In this document: one piece after another, positions 15,048 to 24,462 of the stretch
Numbering within the stretch: position 1 is the first letter of the stretch
Layout: each line of letters opens with the position of its first letter
NCBI RefSeq assembly: GCF_017304635.1
Contig: NZ_JAFKMA010000004.1
Coordinates: 124,001 to 188,000, forward strand
DNA length: 64,000 nt
Reading direction: 5' to 3'
Origin: Sphingomonas sp.
GTDB lineage: Bacteria > Pseudomonadota > Alphaproteobacteria > Sphingomonadales > Sphingomonadaceae
Position numbers and translations under genes: made by a program
The notes under the pieces: generated by a model
What the model was told of the DNA's origin: nothing
Seen by the model: the letters and a program-made list of their open reading frames with translations, nothing else
Database searches by the model: none

Positions 15048-16388
15048 TCACCCCGCCGCGGTCTTCACCGCGTCGCAGATGCGGTCGACCACGGCCTCGA
15101 CCTGGCCGGCATCCTCGCCCTCGGCCATCACGCGGATCACCGGCTCGGTGCCGGACGGGCGGATCACCAGCCGGCCCCTGCCCGCCAGCTCGCGCTCGGC
15201 ATCGGCGATCGCGGCCTGGACGCTGGCGTCGTCGAGCGGCTTGCCGCCCTTGAACCGCACGTTCTTGAGCAATTGCGGCAGCGGATCGAAGCGATGGAGC
15301 AACTGGCTCGCCGGCAGGCCCGAGCGGACCAGCTCGGCCAGGATCTGCAACGCCGCGACCAGCCCGTCGCCGGTCGTCGCATAGTCCGACAGGATGATAT
15401 GCCCCGATTGCTCGCCGCCGACATTGTAGCCCTGCCCGCGCATCGCCTCGAGCACGTAGCGGTCGCCGACCGCGGTGCGGATCAGCCTGATCCCCTGCGC
15501 CGACAGATGCCGCTCCAGCCCCAGGTTCGACATGACCGTCGCGACCAGCCCGCCGCCCTTCAGCGTGCCGCTGCGCGCCCAGCCGGTCGCGATCACCGCC
15601 ATCAACTGGTCGCCGTCGATCACCCGCCCGGTCTCGTCGACCACGATCAGCCGGTCGGCGTCGCCGTCGAGCGCGATACCGATATGCGCGCCCGACGCCA
15701 CCACCGTCTCGCACAGCACTTGCGGCGCGGTCGAGCCGACCTGGTCGTTGATGTTCTTGCCGTTGGGCGACACGCCGATCGCGACGACTTCGGCACCGAG
15801 TTCCCACAGAGCGGCGGGCGCGACCTGGTACGCGGCGCCGTTCGCGCAATCGACCACGATCTTCAGCCCGTCGAGCGTCAGCGCGTCGGGGAACGTCGCC
15901 TTGGCGAAGTGGATGTAGCGCCCGCGCGCATCCTCGACCCGGCGCGCGCGACCGATATCGGCGGCGTCGGCGGGGGCGACGTCGCCGTCGATCAGCGCCT
16001 CGATCGCCAGTTCGTCCCGGTCGCTGAGCTTGTAGCCGTCCGGCCCGAACAGCTTGATGCCGTTATCGGCATAGGGGTTGTGGCTGGCCGAGATCATCAC
16101 GCCCAGGTCGGCGCGCATCGACTTGGTCAGCATGCCGATCGCCGGGGTCGGCAACGGCCCGAACAGCGTCACGTCCATCCCCACGCTGGTGAAGCCCGCG
16201 ACCAGCGCGTTCTCGATCATGTAGCCCGACAGCCGCGTGTCCTTGCCGATCACGACGCGATGCTTGTGATCGCCGCGGACGAAGTGCGCGCCCGCCGCCA
16301 TGCCGACCTTCATCGCCATCGCCGCAGTCATCGGCTGGGTATTGGTGCGCCCGCGGATTCCATCGGTGCCGAAATATTTCCTTGCCAT
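15048..16388 (-). CDS. glmM: Phosphoglucosamine mutase
   Basis: 446 residues. Converts glucosamine-6-phosphate to glucosamine-1-phosphate for UDP-GlcNAc, peptidoglycan and LPS. Evidence: the phosphoserine loop [17 protein letters not shown] (Ser at about 102), the metal loop [13 protein letters not shown], the sugar-specificity loop GGEQSGHII and the phosphate-binding loop [15 protein letters not shown]. The N-terminus [13 protein letters not shown] is typical. The length is normal. It is transcribed towards the repeat island at 14.6-15.05 kb. Confidence 0.97.
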   Translation of the reverse strand: MARKYFGTDGIRGRTNTQPMTAAMAMKVGMAAGAHFVRGDHKHRVVIGKDTRLSGYMIENALVAGFTSVGMDVTLFGPLPTPAIGMLTKSMRADLGVMISASHNPYADNGIKLFGPDGYKLSDRDELAIEALIDGDVAPADAADIGRARRVEDARGRYIHFAKATFPDALTLDGLKIVVDCANGAAYQVAPAALWELGAEVVAIGVSPNGKNINDQVGSTAPQVLCETVVASGAHIGIALDGDADRLIVVDETGRVIDGDQLMAVIATGWARSGTLKGGGLVATVMSNLGLERHLSAQGIRLIRTAVGDRYVLEAMRGQGYNVGGEQSGHIILSDYATTGDGLVAALQILAELVRSGLPASQLLHRFDPLPQLLKNVRFKGGKPLDDASVQAAIADAERELAGRGRLVIRPSGTEPVIRVMAEGEDAGQVEAVVDRICDAVKTAAG

Positions 16389-16455
16389 GTCGCGTTTTTC
16401 CGTCCGCTATCGCCGTTCGTCCGCCTGATAGCGCGGCAATCGGGGAAGAGCGAGC

Positions 16456-17730
16456 ATGAGCCAGGCGTTTCGAATCTTGACCGCGCTGGTCGCGGGGCTG
16501 GTGCTCGGCATCGTGCTGGCGAAATATGCGCCCGACGCGGGGCTGACGCTGCTGTCGGTGACGAAGCGGATCGGCGGGGCGTGGCTGCACGGGTTGCAGA
16601 TGGTGATCGTGCCGCTGGTGGTGGCGTTGCTGGTGATCGGCATCGCCGCGTCGGCGGAAGCCGCGCGCGCCGGGCGGATCGCGGCGCGCGCGCTGATCGC
16701 GTTCGTCGTCATCCTGTGGTTCAACACCATCCTGTCGGCGTTCCTGACGCCGCTGCTGCTCCGCCTGTTCCCGCTGCCGACCGAGTGGGCGACGGCGCTC
16801 CGGGCCTCGCTGTCGAAGGCGGGCACCGCGGGCCAGGTGCCGAGCCTGGGCGATTTCTTCGACAAGATCGTGCCGACCAACATCGTCGATGCCGCTGCGA
16901 GCGACGCGTTCCTGCCGCTGACCGCGTTCGCGATGGTGTTCGCCTTCGCGATCACGCGGCTGGCGCCGGCTCCACGCAAGACCCTGCTCGATTTCTTCCA
17001 GGCGGTGGCCGACGCGATGGTCGTCATCATCGGCTGGGTGCTGGTGCTCGCGCCGGTCGGGGTGTTCTGCCTGGCGTTCGGGGTGGGGACGGAGACCGGC
17101 GCGGCGGCGTTCGGCGCGCTGGCGCATTACATCGCGATCGTCTCGACGCTGGGCGTCCTGGTTCTGCTGTCGGCCTATCCGATCGCGGCGATCGGCGCGC
17201 GCGTCGGGATCGGGCGGTTCGCGCGCGCGGTGCTGCCGAGCCAGGTCGTCGCCGTCTCGACCTCCTCGTCGCTCGCCACGCTGCCGACGATGCTGCGGTC
17301 GAGCGAGGCGCTCGGCGCGCCGGCCAGCGTGTCGGGCATCGTCCTGCCGATCGCGGTCGCGGTGTTCCGCGCGACCAGCCCGGCGATGAACCTCGCCGTC
17401 GCGCTCTACGTCGCGCACCTGACCGGCACGCCGATCGGGCCGGGCCAGCTCGCCGCCGGGGTCGCGACCGCCGCGATCACGACGATGGGTTCGGTCAGCC
17501 TGCCCGGCACCGTCAGCTTCTTCGCCTCGGTCGCGCCGGTGTCGGTGGCGATGGGGGTGCCGATCGAGGCGCTCGGGCTGCTGGTCGCGGTCGAGACCGT
17601 GCCCGACCTGTTCCGCACGCTGGGCAACGTAACGATGGACGTGGCGGTCACCGCCACCATCGCCGCCCGCGACCGCGGCGACGCGCCGGCCCAGCCGACC
17701 GACACGGAGATCGACGCCCTGCCGGGCTGA
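16456..17730 (+). CDS. Dicarboxylate/amino acid:cation symporter (DAACS family)
   Basis: 424 residues, 8 transmembrane helices plus re-entrant loops. The Ser-rich re-entrant motif VVAVSTSSSLATLPTM and the substrate/cation helix VFRATSPAMNLAVALYVAHL identify the GltP/GltT/DctA superfamily, which imports glutamate, aspartate or C4-dicarboxylates with H+ or Na+. The usual NMDG-type motif appears as PAMNLA, so the exact substrate is uncertain. GAAGAGCGAGC precedes the ATG. Divergent from glmM, with a 67-bp shared promoter region; convergent with the POT gene. Confidence 0.88.
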   Translation: MSQAFRILTALVAGLVLGIVLAKYAPDAGLTLLSVTKRIGGAWLHGLQMVIVPLVVALLVIGIAASAEAARAGRIAARALIAFVVILWFNTILSAFLTPLLLRLFPLPTEWATALRASLSKAGTAGQVPSLGDFFDKIVPTNIVDAAASDAFLPLTAFAMVFAFAITRLAPAPRKTLLDFFQAVADAMVVIIGWVLVLAPVGVFCLAFGVGTETGAAAFGALAHYIAIVSTLGVLVLLSAYPIAAIGARVGIGRFARAVLPSQVVAVSTSSSLATLPTMLRSSEALGAPASVSGIVLPIAVAVFRATSPAMNLAVALYVAHLTGTPIGPGQLAAGVATAAITTMGSVSLPGTVSFFASVAPVSVAMGVPIEALGLLVAVETVPDLFRTLGNVTMDVAVTATIAARDRGDAPAQPTDTEIDALPG

Positions 17731-17763
17731 GCGACGCGCCGCCGCGTCAGCCCGGGGTGGGGG

Positions 17764-19575
17764 TCACTTGACCCCGTGCATCCACTTCTTGAGCGGCCAG
17801 GACAGCAGCAACAGCACCACGCCCAGCACGATCGCCACTTCCGCGATCACCGTGAAGGTGTGGGTATAGGTGTCGAGACTGACCTTCAGGTTGGTAACCT
17901 GGCCGCCGACCGTCTCGACGCTGGCGAACTGCGCGACGACCCCGGCGACGTATTGCGCGCAGCTGATCGACAGGAACCACACGCCCATCATCAATCCGAC
18001 GATCCGCGCGATCGACAGCTTGGTAATCATGCTCAGCCCGACCGGCGAGATGCACAGTTCCGCCACCGAATGAATCAGGTAGAGCCCGGCGAGCCACCAC
18101 ACCCCGACCTGGTAATCGGCGCCGACATAGCTCGACCCCCAGACCAGGAACAGGAAGCCGGCACCGACACCCATCAATGCGAGACCGAACTTGACCGGGA
18201 TCGACGGTTCCAGCCCGCGTTTGGCGAGACCGGTCCACAACACGCTCATCACCGGCGCCAGCGCGACGATGAAGAAGGCGTTGAAGAATTGCGTCTGCGG
18301 CGCGGTGATCGCGAAATTGCCGAACACGGTCAGGTTGGTGTTGCGGTCGGCGAACAGCGTCAGGCTCGACCCCGCCTGCTCGAACAGGGTCCAGAACACG
18401 ACGTTGAACACGATCAGCACCATCGCCGCCAGCATCATCTGGAACTCGGTGCGGCTGCCCTTCACGAACGACCAGATCAGGATGCCGGGGATCGAGACCA
18501 GGAACGTCCCGAACAGCAGCTTGCCCATCAGCGACAGCGACGCGAGATAGCCGATGAAGCCCGACCCCGGCACCGGCTTGGGCGAGTTCATCAGGTTGAC
18601 GAACAGGAAATAGACCACCGGCACCGCGATCAGCGCGCCGATATAGATGAGTAGCGATCGGTCGGGACCGCTCCGCACCGGCGGCTCGCCGACCGCCGAC
18701 AACCGCCCGCCGTCGAACTGGATCAGCGAATAGGAGATCAGCATGCCGACCGCGGCAAGCCCGAAGCCCGCCCACCAGCCGACCGTATCGGCCAGGATCG
18801 GACACAATATCTGCGACCCCAGCGAGCCGAGGTTGATACCCATGTAGAAGATGGTGAAGCCGGCGTCGCGGCGGCGGTCGCCCGTCGCATAGAGCTCGCC
18901 GACCATCGTCGAGATGTTCGGTTTGAAGAAACCGTTGCCGACCGACACGATGCTGAGCGCGAGCAGCATGATCGCCTGGAGCAGCCAACTGCGGTCGCCC
19001 TTCGCCTCGAACCCGCCCTTGGCGACCGTCTTCGCGACCGAGCCGTCGGCGTTGAGCAGCGACACGCTGCCGTCGTCGTTGCCCTTGATCTCGAACCGTT
19101 TTCCCTGATCGACCAAGAAGCGCTTCTCGTCCTTGGCGGAGGTCGGCGCGTCCTTGAAATTGTCGACCTGCACTTCGTAGCGCTGGCCGTCGACCACCGC
19201 ATAGGGCTTGGCCGTCGTGCCGCCGAAGCACAGGGTGAAATAGCCGATCGCCATCATGATCGCGCCGAACTTCACCGACCGCTTCGAGCCGAGATACTGG
19301 TCGGCGATATACCCGCCGACCAGCGGCGTCAGATAGACCAATGCGGTGAACCCGCCGTAGAGCCCCGTCGCCTCGCGATCGCCGAAGATGAAATGCTTGG
19401 TCAGGTACAGCGTCAACAGCGCGCGCATGCCGTAATAGCCGAACCGCTCCCACATTTCGGTGGTGAACAGCCGCGCGAGCTGGCGCGGGTGGCCGAACCA
19501 TGTCGCCTCGGCCGCCGGATTAATATGGGTGATGTCCGGCTCTCGCGGGCTATCCGCGGTCGGGGTGTCCACCAT
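17764..19575 (-). CDS. Large peptide MFS transporter (POT family) with an extra hydrophilic domain
   Basis: 603 residues. The POT signature EMWERFGYYGM is followed by the YIADQYLG and KPNISTMVGELY blocks. Unlike the 447-residue paralogue at 5073-6416, a polar segment of about 80 residues (roughly 118-198; contains VDGQRYEVQVDNFKD and KGNDDGSVSLLNADGS) is inserted between helices 3 and 4. It has no hydrophobic helix and looks beta-rich. The start at MVDTPTADS is taken because upstream frame sequence is Arg-rich and overlaps the divergent nitroreductase gene. Predicted role: proton-driven oligopeptide uptake. The function of the extra domain is unknown. Confidence 0.9.
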   Translation of the reverse strand: MVDTPTADSPREPDITHINPAAEATWFGHPRQLARLFTTEMWERFGYYGMRALLTLYLTKHFIFGDREATGLYGGFTALVYLTPLVGGYIADQYLGSKRSVKFGAIMMAIGYFTLCFGGTTAKPYAVVDGQRYEVQVDNFKDAPTSAKDEKRFLVDQGKRFEIKGNDDGSVSLLNADGSVAKTVAKGGFEAKGDRSWLLQAIMLLALSIVSVGNGFFKPNISTMVGELYATGDRRRDAGFTIFYMGINLGSLGSQILCPILADTVGWWAGFGLAAVGMLISYSLIQFDGGRLSAVGEPPVRSGPDRSLLIYIGALIAVPVVYFLFVNLMNSPKPVPGSGFIGYLASLSLMGKLLFGTFLVSIPGILIWSFVKGSRTEFQMMLAAMVLIVFNVVFWTLFEQAGSSLTLFADRNTNLTVFGNFAITAPQTQFFNAFFIVALAPVMSVLWTGLAKRGLEPSIPVKFGLALMGVGAGFLFLVWGSSYVGADYQVGVWWLAGLYLIHSVAELCISPVGLSMITKLSIARIVGLMMGVWFLSISCAQYVAGVVAQFASVETVGGQVTNLKVSLDTYTHTFTVIAEVAIVLGVVLLLLSWPLKKWMHGVK

Positions 19576-19695
19576 GCATCTGCTCCCTGAAACTCGTCTG
19601 CTCCGCCGTCGAACGCCGCGGCGGATGGTTGGCGGCGAGACTAGCGGCAAAGCCTTGGGTGTAAATAGCGGCGCGGCCGCACTAGAGGGGACGCG

Positions 19696-20274
19696 ATGTT
19701 CAACGACTCGACGACCCCGCTCTCGCTGCTCGCCACGCGCCGGTCGGGCAAGCCGCGCGATCTCGTCGCGCCGGGACCCGATGCGGACCAGCTCGACCGC
19801 ATCCTGACGATCGCGGCACGCACTCCCGATCACGGCAAGCTCGCGCCGTGGCGGTTCGTCGTGGTGCCGGCGGGCGCGCGCGCGGCGCTGGGCCGAGTCA
19901 TCACCGATGCCTATCGCATCGAACGCCCGCAAGCGGCGGCGGCAGAGATCGCGGCACTCGAACAATTCGCGAGCCAGGCGCCGGCGTTGGTCGTCGTGCT
20001 GTCCTCGCCAAAGACCGAAAGCCATATCCCGTTGTGGGAGCAGGAATTGTCGGCTGGGGCGGCGTGCATGAACCTGCTCCACGCCGCGCATGCGCTGGGG
20101 TTCGCCGGCGGGTGGCTGACCGGGTGGGCGGCATTTTCCGATACGGTGCGCGATGCGTTCGGCGCGGCGCCGGAACGGATCGCCGGCTTTATCTTCCTCG
20201 GCACGCCGGCCAAGCAACTTGAGGAAAGACCGCGGCCGGATATGAGCAAGATCGTTTCAACCTGGCACGGTTGA
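19696..20274 (+). CDS. Nitroreductase family protein (YdjA-like)
   Basis: 192 residues of the FMN-dependent nitroreductase fold. Short YdjA-type member: RRSGKPRDLVAPGPD at the N-terminus, AARTPDHGKLAPWRFVVV (FMN-binding), then AGAACMNLLHAAHALGFAGGWLTGW and a C-terminal GTPAKQLEERPRPD. These enzymes are small flavoproteins with NAD(P)H-dependent reductase activity; the physiological substrate is generally unknown. GAGGGGAC lies upstream of the ATG. The gene is divergent from the POT transporter and 39 bp upstream of a GntR regulator on the same strand. Confidence 0.9.
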   Translation: MFNDSTTPLSLLATRRSGKPRDLVAPGPDADQLDRILTIAARTPDHGKLAPWRFVVVPAGARAALGRVITDAYRIERPQAAAAEIAALEQFASQAPALVVVLSSPKTESHIPLWEQELSAGAACMNLLHAAHALGFAGGWLTGWAAFSDTVRDAFGAAPERIAGFIFLGTPAKQLEERPRPDMSKIVSTWHG

Positions 20275-20313
20275 CGGTCTGGACTCGATCGCCCTTTGCT
20301 GTATTATGGCAGC

Positions 20314-20667
20314 ATGGCACTCAGCAACGACGACAGCCCGGTCTATATTCGCCTGCGCGGAACGATCGCGGCGGGCATCCTGCGCGGCGAATATCGCACG
20401 GGCGACCAGCTTCCCTCGGTTCGCGCGCTCGCCGCCGAGCACGGCGCGAACCCGCTGACCGTCGCCAAGGCGTATCAGAGCTTTCAGGACGACGGCTATG
20501 TCGAGGTCCGGCGCGGAGTCGGCATGTTCGTCCTGCCCGGCGCGGCCGACCGCCTGCGCGTCGCCGAGCGTACCCGCTTCGTCAACGAACACTGGCCGCG
20601 GATCGCGGAGTATATCGACCTGCTCGGCCTCGACGTCGGCGACCTGATGGAGCGCGAGCGGGCGTAG
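20314..20667 (+). CDS. GntR family transcriptional regulator (YtrA-like, short)
   Basis: 117 residues from the ATG at 20314. An N-terminal winged helix (about 10-75) contains VYIRLRGTIAAGILRGEYRTGDQLPSVRALAAEHGANPLTVAKAYQSFQDDGYVEVRRGVGMFV split over the recognised GntR pattern. The C-terminal helix is only about 35 residues, as in the YtrA subfamily. YtrA regulators usually sit before ABC transporter genes; here none follows, so the target is unknown. An in-frame TTG six codons upstream was rejected. TGCTG-N8-CAGCA at 20297-20314 overlaps the start and could be an autoregulatory operator. Confidence 0.85.
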   Translation: MALSNDDSPVYIRLRGTIAAGILRGEYRTGDQLPSVRALAAEHGANPLTVAKAYQSFQDDGYVEVRRGVGMFVLPGAADRLRVAERTRFVNEHWPRIAEYIDLLGLDVGDLMERERA

Positions 20668-20674
20668 CGTCTAA

Positions 20675-20755
20675 CGGTGCCGGCCCGCTCCCCCCACCCG
20701 ACCTCCCAACGGCAGTATCATATGGGAGGTCGGGTGGGGGAGCAGGCCGGCACCG
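20675..20755. repeat. Palindromic element, copy B
   Basis: 81-bp inverted repeat starting CGGTGCCGGCCCGCTCC, ending in its complement, with a 14-nt loop (ACGGCAGTATCATA) nearly the same as in copy A inside udgX. It lies between the convergent gntR and nat genes. It could terminate both transcripts as a hairpin but has no T-tract. Confidence 0.92.
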
Positions 20756-20778
20756 TCGCGTTTCAGCTCGGCTGAACG

Positions 20779-21597
20779 TCAAAAGAGCCCCAGCGCCGCC
20801 ACCTCGTCCGCGCTCAGGTCGATCCCGAACATCATGCTGAGCCGCAGGCGATAGACGCGCGGGTCGTCGATCACCGCCTCGCTGTCCTCGCCGCCGACAT
20901 GCCGCTTGTAGGCGCGGTCGGTCAGGCTGGCGAAGCCGCGCGGCAAAGCGATGCTGACGACGATCAGGTCGACGAAGCGCGTCCCCGGCGCGGTCGCGGT
21001 CCAGTGATTGGCCATCGCCAGGTCGGCCGGCGCGACCGGGGCCAACGTGAAGCTGTATTGATCGACCCAGCCTTCCTGCGCGCCCCGCCCGTCGGTGGCA
21101 CCCGGATGGCCGTTGCGCGCCAGCACCCAGCCGCGCTGGTCCTCATATAGCCGGAACCGCGCACCATCGGGCGCCTCGACCTCGGCGCCGGCGACCAGCG
21201 GCATCGGCGGCCCGTAGCTACCGCCGAACCCGGCATCTGCGATCCACGGCGCGCCGTCGATCGTCACCAGCAGCAGCATGTGCGTCTGCCCCGGCGTGTC
21301 GCTCGCGCCGAGCCAGACGCGCGCGAGCAGCGGCCGCGCGTCGAACCCGACAGCCGTCAGTGCGTCGAGGAACAAGCGGTTCTGTTCGAAGCAATAGCCG
21401 CCGCGCTTCGCCGTCACCAGCTTGGCGAACACGCTGTCCGAATCGATCCGGATGCCGCGCCCGAGCCGGATGTCGAGATTCTCGAACGGGATCGCCAGCC
21501 GGTGCGCGCGCTGAACCGCCGCCAGGCCATGGTGGTCGAGCGTCGGTCGAGCGGGCAGGCGAATCCGCGCGAAATAGGCGTCGAGGTCGAAGCTCAT
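20779..21597 (-). CDS. Arylamine N-acetyltransferase
   Basis: 272 residues. Transfers acetyl (or longer acyl) groups from CoA to arylamines and hydrazines. The Cys-His-Asp triad is visible as Cys69 in RGGYCFEQN, His106 in GQTHMLLL and Asp121 in WIADAGFGG, matching the canonical spacing. Length is normal for bacterial NAT. The start at MSFDLDAYFARI overlaps the stop of the acyl-CoA dehydrogenase gene in an ATGA, so the two are translationally coupled. A longer in-frame version would lie wholly inside the dehydrogenase gene and was rejected. Confidence 0.95.
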   Translation of the reverse strand: MSFDLDAYFARIRLPARPTLDHHGLAAVQRAHRLAIPFENLDIRLGRGIRIDSDSVFAKLVTAKRGGYCFEQNRLFLDALTAVGFDARPLLARVWLGASDTPGQTHMLLLVTIDGAPWIADAGFGGSYGPPMPLVAGAEVEAPDGARFRLYEDQRGWVLARNGHPGATDGRGAQEGWVDQYSFTLAPVAPADLAMANHWTATAPGTRFVDLIVVSIALPRGFASLTDRAYKRHVGGEDSEAVIDDPRVYRLRLSMMFGIDLSADEVAALGLF

Positions 21598-23282
21598 GCC
21601 GCGAACAGGTCGGCCGACAGGGTGTAGAGCGGCGCGGCCGGCGCCGACGCCGCAGCCTCCAGCCCCAGCGCCTCGGGCACGATCTGCGCGACGTAGAAGG
21701 TGGCGACCGCGCGCTTCATCCGCGCGAAGTCGTCGTCGCCGGTCGCCGCGCGCGCCTGCCGCTCCATCAGCCACCCGCATGCTGCGACCGACAGCATGGT
21801 CAGGAACGGATAGCTCGCCGCCAGCCGGTCGTCGGCGTCGCTCGTCGCCAGCCGCCGACCGATGCCCTCGCACCGGTCGATCAGGATGCGCAGCGTCGCG
21901 CCCTGCGCGTCGCCGCGCATGTCATCGATCAGGCCGGCGAACGCCGCGCCGTTCGACAGCGCCAGCTTGCGACCGACCAGATCGGCGGCCTGGATGCCGT
22001 TGGTACCCTCGTAGATCGGGAAGATGCGCGCATCGCGGAAGAACTGCGCCGCGCCGGTTTCCTCGATATAGCCCATCCCGCCATGCACCTGCACGCCCAG
22101 GCTGGCGACTTCGTTGCCGAGGTCGGTCGCGTGCGCCTTCGCCAGCGGGGTCAGCAGTTCGAGCCGGTCCCTGGCCGCGGCGTCGCCCAGATTGGCGCGA
22201 TCGACCTGGCCGGCGGCGAGATAGACCAAGGCGCGCGCGGCCTGGGTCTGCGCCTTCATGCGGAACAGCATGCGGCGGACGTCGGGATGCTCGACGATCG
22301 CGACGGGGGCGCCCTCGCGGCTGCCCTGGATGCGGTCGCGGGCGTACTCGACCGCTTTCTGCGTCGCGGCTTCGGCGACCTGCACACCCTGCAGCCCGAC
22401 GTTGAGCCGCGCATTGTTCATCATCGTGAACATCGCGCGCATGCCGCCACCCTCGCCGCCGATCATCTCGCCCAGGCAATCGCCATGATCGCCGAACGAC
22501 AGCACGCAGGTCGGGGAGGCATGCAGGCCCATCTTGTGCTCGATCGACACCGTGCGAACGTCGTTCGGGGTGCCGTCGGCGCGAACCTTGGGCACCAGGA
22601 ATAGCGAGATGCCGCGCGTGCCCTTCGGCGCGTCCGGCGTGCGCGCCAGCACCAAGTGGACGATATTGTCGGTCAGATCGTGGTCGCCGAACGAGATGAA
22701 AATCTTGGTGCCGGCGATCTTCCACTGGCCGTCGCCGGCGGGCTCGGCGCGGGTGCGCAGCGCACCGACGTCGGAGCCGGCCTGCGGCTCGGTCAGGTTC
22801 ATCGTACCGGTCCACTCGCCGGTCGCGAGCCTGGGCAGGTACGCCGCCTGCTGCTCCGGGGTGCCGTGGTGGAGCAACGCCTCGATCGCGCCGACCGTCA
22901 GCGTCGGCGCCAGCGCGAAGCCGGCATTGGCGCTGCCCAAAGTCTCGAGCACGGCGCTCGCCAGCACGAACGGCAGGCCCTGCCCGCCGAAATCGGCCGG
23001 CGCGCCGATCGTGCCCCAGCCGCCCTCGACATACGCCTGGTACGCCGCGCGATAGCCCGGCGGCATCGTCACGCCCGCCTCGCTCCATTTGGGCCCGTTC
23101 ACGTCGCCTTCGCGCGCGAGCGGCGCCCATTCGCCGACCGCGAACTGGCCGACGCCTTCGAGCACCGCGTCGACCACGTCGGGCGTCGCGGCGGCGAACG
23201 GCCCGGTCGCGGCGAGCTCGCCGATCTTCGCGATCTCATCCAGCACGAAACGCTGTTCGGCGACGGGGGGTACGTACGGCAT
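21594..23282 (-). CDS. Acyl-CoA dehydrogenase (DmdC/long FadE-like subfamily)
   Basis: 562 residues, longer than classical 380-residue acyl-CoA dehydrogenases. FAD/substrate-binding motifs are MNLTEPQAGSDVGALRT and WKIAGTKIFISFGDHDLTDN. The catalytic-base region is AQFFRDARIFPIYEGTNGIQA. A C-terminal four-helix extension (about 430-562) is typical of the subfamily that includes 3-methylmercaptopropionyl-CoA dehydrogenase DmdC. The real substrate cannot be told from sequence. GAGG lies 7 nt before the ATG. The gene is coupled to nat by a 4-bp overlap and diverges from the Sua5 gene. Confidence 0.92.
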   Translation of the reverse strand: MPYVPPVAEQRFVLDEIAKIGELAATGPFAAATPDVVDAVLEGVGQFAVGEWAPLAREGDVNGPKWSEAGVTMPPGYRAAYQAYVEGGWGTIGAPADFGGQGLPFVLASAVLETLGSANAGFALAPTLTVGAIEALLHHGTPEQQAAYLPRLATGEWTGTMNLTEPQAGSDVGALRTRAEPAGDGQWKIAGTKIFISFGDHDLTDNIVHLVLARTPDAPKGTRGISLFLVPKVRADGTPNDVRTVSIEHKMGLHASPTCVLSFGDHGDCLGEMIGGEGGGMRAMFTMMNNARLNVGLQGVQVAEAATQKAVEYARDRIQGSREGAPVAIVEHPDVRRMLFRMKAQTQAARALVYLAAGQVDRANLGDAAARDRLELLTPLAKAHATDLGNEVASLGVQVHGGMGYIEETGAAQFFRDARIFPIYEGTNGIQAADLVGRKLALSNGAAFAGLIDDMRGDAQGATLRILIDRCEGIGRRLATSDADDRLAASYPFLTMLSVAACGWLMERQARAATGDDDFARMKRAVATFYVAQIVPEALGLEAAASAPAAPLYTLSADLFAA

Positions 23283-23322
23283 CGGGTTCCTCTCTCGGTC
23301 CGCCGCGCTATAGCCACGTCCG

Positions 23323-24321
23323 ATGGACGCGCCAAATACCCGTATCCTGCCGTATAATGCCTATACCGTGGCGGAGGCCGCGGCGCTGATCGCGGCGGGC
23401 GAATGCGTCGCGGTACCGACCGAGACGGTCTACGGCCTGGCCGCCGACGCGACCAACGGCGCGGCGGTGGCGCGAGTCTATGCCGCAAAAGGGCGACCGA
23501 GCTTCAACCCGCTGATCGTCCACGTGCTCGACCTGGCGGCGGCGAAGCGGCTGGCGGCGTTCGATGCACGCGCCGAGGCGCTGGCGGCGGCGTTCTGGCC
23601 GGGACCGCTGACATTGGTGCTGCCGCTCAAGCCATCGGCAGGGATCGCGTCGCTGGTGACGGCGGGACTGGAGACGATCGCGTTGCGCGTGCCCGACCAT
23701 CGCGCGATGCGCGGGCTGCTCAAGGCGACGGGCAAGCCGCTCGCCGCGCCGTCCGCCAATGCCAGCGGCGGGATCAGCCCGACCCGGGTCGAGCATGTCG
23801 CGCGCAGCCTCGACGGGCGCATCCCGCTGATCCTCGACGACGGGCCGACCGGGCGCGGGATCGAATCGACCATCGTGCGCGAAGTGTTCGGCAGCACGCG
23901 GATCCTGCGCCACGGGCCGATCCCGAAACAGGCGGTGCTGGCCGCGCTGTCGGCGCGGGGGCAGCGGGTCGACCGCTTCGACGAGGGCATGGATGCGCCG
24001 ACCGCGATCGAGGCGCCTGGGCAGCTGTCGTCACACTACGCGCCGTCGAAACCGCTCCGGATCGACGCGCGCGCACCCGCCGACGACGAGTGGATGATCG
24101 GCTTCGGCGCGATCGGCGGCGACGCGACGCTGTCGGCGAGCGGCGACCTGACCGAGGCGGCGGCGAACCTGTTCGACCAGCTCCACCGCGCCGATGTCGC
24201 GCCCCGCCCCCGCATCGCGGTCGCGCCGGTGCCCACGGACGGGATCGGTGAAGCGATCAACGACCGCCTCCGCCGCGCCGCCTTCCGCGACGGGTCGCTG
24301 TCGATGGGGACGGCGGGGTAG
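23323..24321 (+). CDS. L-threonylcarbamoyladenylate synthase (Sua5-type)
   Basis: 332 residues. Makes threonylcarbamoyl-AMP for the universal t6A modification at position 37 of ANN-decoding tRNAs. N-terminal YrdC domain: PTETVYGLAADATN, the KGRPSFNPLIVHV motif and LAAPSANASGGISPT. After about residue 200 comes the extra Sua5 domain (SSHYAPSKPLRI...). The two-domain length distinguishes Sua5 from the short TsaC. It is divergent from the acyl-CoA dehydrogenase with a 40-bp gap. An inverted repeat follows the stop codon. Confidence 0.95.
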   Translation: MDAPNTRILPYNAYTVAEAAALIAAGECVAVPTETVYGLAADATNGAAVARVYAAKGRPSFNPLIVHVLDLAAAKRLAAFDARAEALAAAFWPGPLTLVLPLKPSAGIASLVTAGLETIALRVPDHRAMRGLLKATGKPLAAPSANASGGISPTRVEHVARSLDGRIPLILDDGPTGRGIESTIVREVFGSTRILRHGPIPKQAVLAALSARGQRVDRFDEGMDAPTAIEAPGQLSSHYAPSKPLRIDARAPADDEWMIGFGAIGGDATLSASGDLTEAAANLFDQLHRADVAPRPRIAVAPVPTDGIGEAINDRLRRAAFRDGSLSMGTAG

Positions 24322-24345
24322 GACGCAGCGACGCCTATATTCACG

Positions 24346-24453
24346 CGTCATCCCGGCCTCGTGCCGGGATCCACGGCGCCGCGAGCGCATCGCTCCAGTC
24401 CCCGAGAGACGAGCAAGCGGCCCGGTGGACCCCGACACCAGGCCGGGGTGACG
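24346..24453. repeat. Inverted repeat with 29-bp imperfect arms
   Basis: Arms at 24346-24374 and 24425-24453 are mirror images with several mismatches, around a 50-bp spacer. The ends are CGTCATCCCGGCCT... and ...GGCCGGGGTGACG. The architecture and outer CGTCA match the element at 14632-14737, although the arm interiors differ. It lies between the convergent Sua5 and msrA genes. Confidence 0.75.
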
Positions 24454-24462
24454 GACTCCGGT

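Noticed and set aside
14856-17771. A long plus-strand open frame through the minisatellite and across glmM
   Set aside because: It reads the hexamer array as Thr-Ala repeats and runs antisense through glmM, which is unambiguous.
19576-20217. Long N-terminal extension of the large POT transporter
   Set aside because: Arg/Pro-rich and antisense to a clear nitroreductase gene.
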